From: an uncultured Eggerthellaceae bacterium
GTDB lineage: Bacteria > Actinomycetota > Coriobacteriia > Coriobacteriales > Eggerthellaceae
Reading direction: 5' to 3'
Assembly (NCBI GenBank): GCA_910588905.1
Contig: CAJURZ010000003.1
Coordinates: 62,001 to 126,000, forward strand
Length of the DNA stretch: 64,000 nucleotides
Shown here: in pieces, positions 62,271 to 64,000 of the stretch
Position numbering within the stretch: position 1 is the stretch's first letter
Layout of the letters: each line of letters begins with the position of its first letter
Made by a program: the position numbers and the translations under genes
The notes under the pieces: generated by a model
What the model saw: the letters and a program-made list of their open reading frames with translations, nothing else
The model's database searches: none
What the model was told of the DNA's origin: nothing

Positions 62271-63257
62271 ATGAAGCTCGCGGCTGACGCGAAAGAAGCA
62301 AGCGATCCGAAGGAGATGTACGTGGAAGCGATCGTCTCGGTACGAAATCTCGTGAAGCGCTACGACGGGATGGTGGCCCTCGACCACTTCTCAATGGAGA
62401 TAGCGCCCGGCGAGGTCTTCGGCCTGCTGGGTCCCAACGGCAGCGGCAAGACCACAGCCATCAACTGCATCCTGCAGCTGCTCACCTACGACAAAGGCGA
62501 AATAGAGCTGTTCGGCCAACCCATGACGCAGACGAGCTACGACCTGAAGCGGCGCATCGGTATCGTGCCGCAGAACATAGCCGTCTTCGAAGAGCTGACG
62601 GTGACGGAGAACATCGACTACTTCTGCGGCCTGTATGTACCCGATGCTGCGCAACGTCGCTCCATGGTTGCCGATGCCATCCGCTTCGTTGGCTTGGAGG
62701 ACTACACCCGCGCACGACCGAAGAAACTCTCCGGCGGCCTGCTGCGACGGCTGAACATCGCTTGCGGCATCGCGCACCGCCCCCAGCTCGTCTTCTTCGA
62801 CGAGCCCACTGTGGCCGTCGATCCGCAAAGCCGTGCCTCCATCCTGGAGGGCATCAAGCGGATGAACGCGGAAGGCTCCACCATCGTGTACACCAGCCAC
62901 TACATGGAGGAAGTGGAGGAGATCTGCACCCGCATCATGATCATGGACAAAGGTTGCACGCTGGCCTGCGGCTCGAATGAGGAGTTGAAAGCCATCGTGG
63001 CGGCCGGTGAGAAGATCGTCATCGAGGCTCAGGCGAACGAAGCATCGCTGCTGCGCATTCGGGCGCTTCCCCATGTCATCCAGGCGGAATACGCCGACGG
63101 GAGGCTGGAGGTCACCTGTGAGAACGGTGAGCACAACGTGGCCGACGTGCTGGATGAGCTCTCGAAGGCGCGCATCGTCCCGGGCCGCATCTGGGCAGAG
63201 CCTCCTACGCTGAACGACGTCTTCCTGGAGATCACCGGCCGCGAGTTGCGGGACTAG
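62271..63257 (+). CDS. ABC exporter ATP-binding protein
   Basis: About 328 residues from ATG 62271; the start is uncertain (62316 is also possible, with AAGGAG directly before it). Walker A GLLGPNGSGKTTA, Q-loop GIVPQNIAVF, signature LSGGLLRRLN, Walker B LVFFDEPTVAVDP and H-switch TSHYMEE are complete. Drug/lipid ABC-2 exporter type (CcmA/DrrA-like), with a C-terminal extension (about 235-328). Energises the permease encoded 9 bp downstream. Confidence 0.93.
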   Translation: MKLAADAKEASDPKEMYVEAIVSVRNLVKRYDGMVALDHFSMEIAPGEVFGLLGPNGSGKTTAINCILQLLTYDKGEIELFGQPMTQTSYDLKRRIGIVPQNIAVFEELTVTENIDYFCGLYVPDAAQRRSMVADAIRFVGLEDYTRARPKKLSGGLLRRLNIACGIAHRPQLVFFDEPTVAVDPQSRASILEGIKRMNAEGSTIVYTSHYMEEVEEICTRIMIMDKGCTLACGSNEELKAIVAAGEKIVIEAQANEASLLRIRALPHVIQAEYADGRLEVTCENGEHNVADVLDELSKARIVPGRIWAEPPTLNDVFLEITGRELRD

Positions 63258-63266
63258 GCGGTAGCT

Positions 63267-64000
63267 ATGGGCAACACGTTCAAATACACGCTGCTCGAAC
63301 TCATCCGTATGCCAGGCATCATGGTGTGGGCGCTGGGCTTTCCGCTCATCTTGTCCACGGTGTTCGTCCTCATGTTCTCTCCGCTGGAGGACATGACCGA
63401 GATGAACCCTGTGCCGCTCGTGGTGGTGGAGCCGGGCGATTCCGCAGAGGCGGCTGCGTTCGAGGCGTTCGTCGAAGCCGTTAGCGAAGAAGGTGGCGAA
63501 AACGGCGAAGGCGCGGCAGAAGCAGCAGCGGAAGCAGACGCAGAACCCGGAGTGAACGCCGACGGCCAGGACGGCAGAAGCGCCCTCCTGAAGGTGACCT
63601 ACGCGCTAAGCGCCGAGGATGCCGAGCGTCTGGTGTTGGACAGCCAGTCTGGAGACGATCCCTTCGTGGGCTACGTCGAGCTGGTGGACGGTCTACCGCG
63701 CGCGCATGTCGTGGGGGCTGTCTCAGCTACGGGCACCGAAGGCCTCCAGTCCACGCTGGTCGTGATGCTCATGGATCAGTACGTGGCCAATAAGGCGCTC
63801 TTCCGTGAGGTCATGGCCAGCAACCCGGCTGCCTTCGCCGATCCAGGCTTCGCTGCATCGCTGTTCCAGCCCATACGGGCTACCGTCCAGACGGAGGTCA
63901 CGGAGAATCAGCCCAAGGAGACCGTGCGATTCTACTTCGCGCTGCTGGGCATGGCGGCGCTGTTCGGCGGCACGTTGGGGCTCGTGGCATGCCAGCGGCT
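63267..64000 (+). CDS. ABC-2 type permease, 5' part
   Basis: The frame is open to the end of the window; 244 residues are visible. MGNTFKYTLLELIRMPGIM and a first membrane segment (about 19-37), then a long extracytoplasmic domain with an acidic Ala/Glu-rich insert (about 70-105), and the beginning of a second membrane segment (FALLGMAALFGGTLGL). This is the ABC-2 exporter permease pattern. It pairs with the ATP-binding protein upstream; the rest lies outside. Confidence 0.88.
   Translation, partial: MGNTFKYTLLELIRMPGIMVWALGFPLILSTVFVLMFSPLEDMTEMNPVPLVVVEPGDSAEAAAFEAFVEAVSEEGGENGEGAAEAAAEADAEPGVNADGQDGRSALLKVTYALSAEDAERLVLDSQSGDDPFVGYVELVDGLPRAHVVGAVSATGTEGLQSTLVVMLMDQYVANKALFREVMASNPAAFADPGFAASLFQPIRATVQTEVTENQPKETVRFYFALLGMAALFGGTLGLVACQR

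Noticed and set aside
1..64000. CRISPR array
   Set aside because: No series of regularly spaced short direct repeats was seen, and no cas-like gene is present.
1..64000. Integrase or transposase gene of the element
   Set aside because: No tyrosine or serine recombinase or transposase motif was found among the frames; the integrase is presumably outside the window.

Overview
The window looks like a chromosome segment of a high-GC gut actinobacterium of the class Coriobacteriia (Eggerthellaceae-like). This is inferred from the GC-rich codon use of the backbone, the membrane-bound LuxR-type regulator, and a Tn1549-like conjugative element with a VirB4 / NlpC-P60 / VirB6 / VaFE-SpaA / sortase B transfer block and a MOBP-type relaxase.

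Layout. (1) 1-9930: end of a conjugative transfer module (VirB4, peptidoglycan hydrolase, VirB6-like channel protein, a 1251-residue VaFE/Cna-B surface protein with a YPKTG anchor, sortase B). (2) About 9.9-33.1 kb: a visibly AT-rich cargo block between the transfer and mobilization modules. It has a zinc-ribbon/LRR protein, a leftward metabolic operon (ECF-type S component, a terpene-cyclase-repeat membrane protein interrupted by an in-frame amber codon, TrpF, a methyltransferase), and then an eleven-gene rightward operon (14905-31418). That operon combines a HerA-like ATPase, a helical partner, a polymorphic-toxin-like HNH nuclease, an EssC-like triple-ATPase-domain FtsK protein, a radical SAM activase-like protein, a Ser/Thr kinase, an FHA protein and a ClpB-D2-like unfoldase. 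I do not recognise it as a named system, and it is the main candidate for something undescribed: a toxin-delivery or intracellular conflict machine under phospho-control. (3) 33.1-36.8 kb: a second set of unfamiliar genes (Walker-less DnaB-like protein, tyrosine-phosphatase-like protein, AbrB-tailed protein). (4) 36.8-48.4 kb: GC-rich mobilization and maintenance end of the element (lipoprotein, relaxase, MobC, candidate oriT, small accessory genes, XRE regulator, winged-helix replication-type protein, ParB, ParA), ending at a 42-nt 5' fragment of a tRNA-Gly gene that may mark the integration boundary.

(5) 48.4-52.9 kb: genes that look chromosomal (PQ-loop-like membrane protein, frameshifted methyltransferase, MerR/TipA-type regulator, MATE exporter). 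The MATE gene has an apparent transcription-attenuation leader with a 21-residue leader peptide. (6) 52.9-60.4 kb: gene wreckage followed by a defence island with an RloA/RloB (AbiL-like) pair and a complete type II CBASS operon (CD-NTase, Cap2, Cap3, membrane effector). (7) 60.4-64 kb: a second copy of a structured repeat plus 70-aa gene module (first copy at 44.7-45.1 kb), an Imm5-like protein, a LuxR-type membrane regulator and an ABC exporter running off the end.

Two repeated modules link the element and the defence island: the covarying hairpin repeat with its 70-aa gene (45003-45093 and 60639-60728), and a TGTCAC...GTGAC operator-like 30-mer (44571-44600 and 54307-54336). An accessory gene of the element (41865-42527) also has a decayed copy at 52929-53600.
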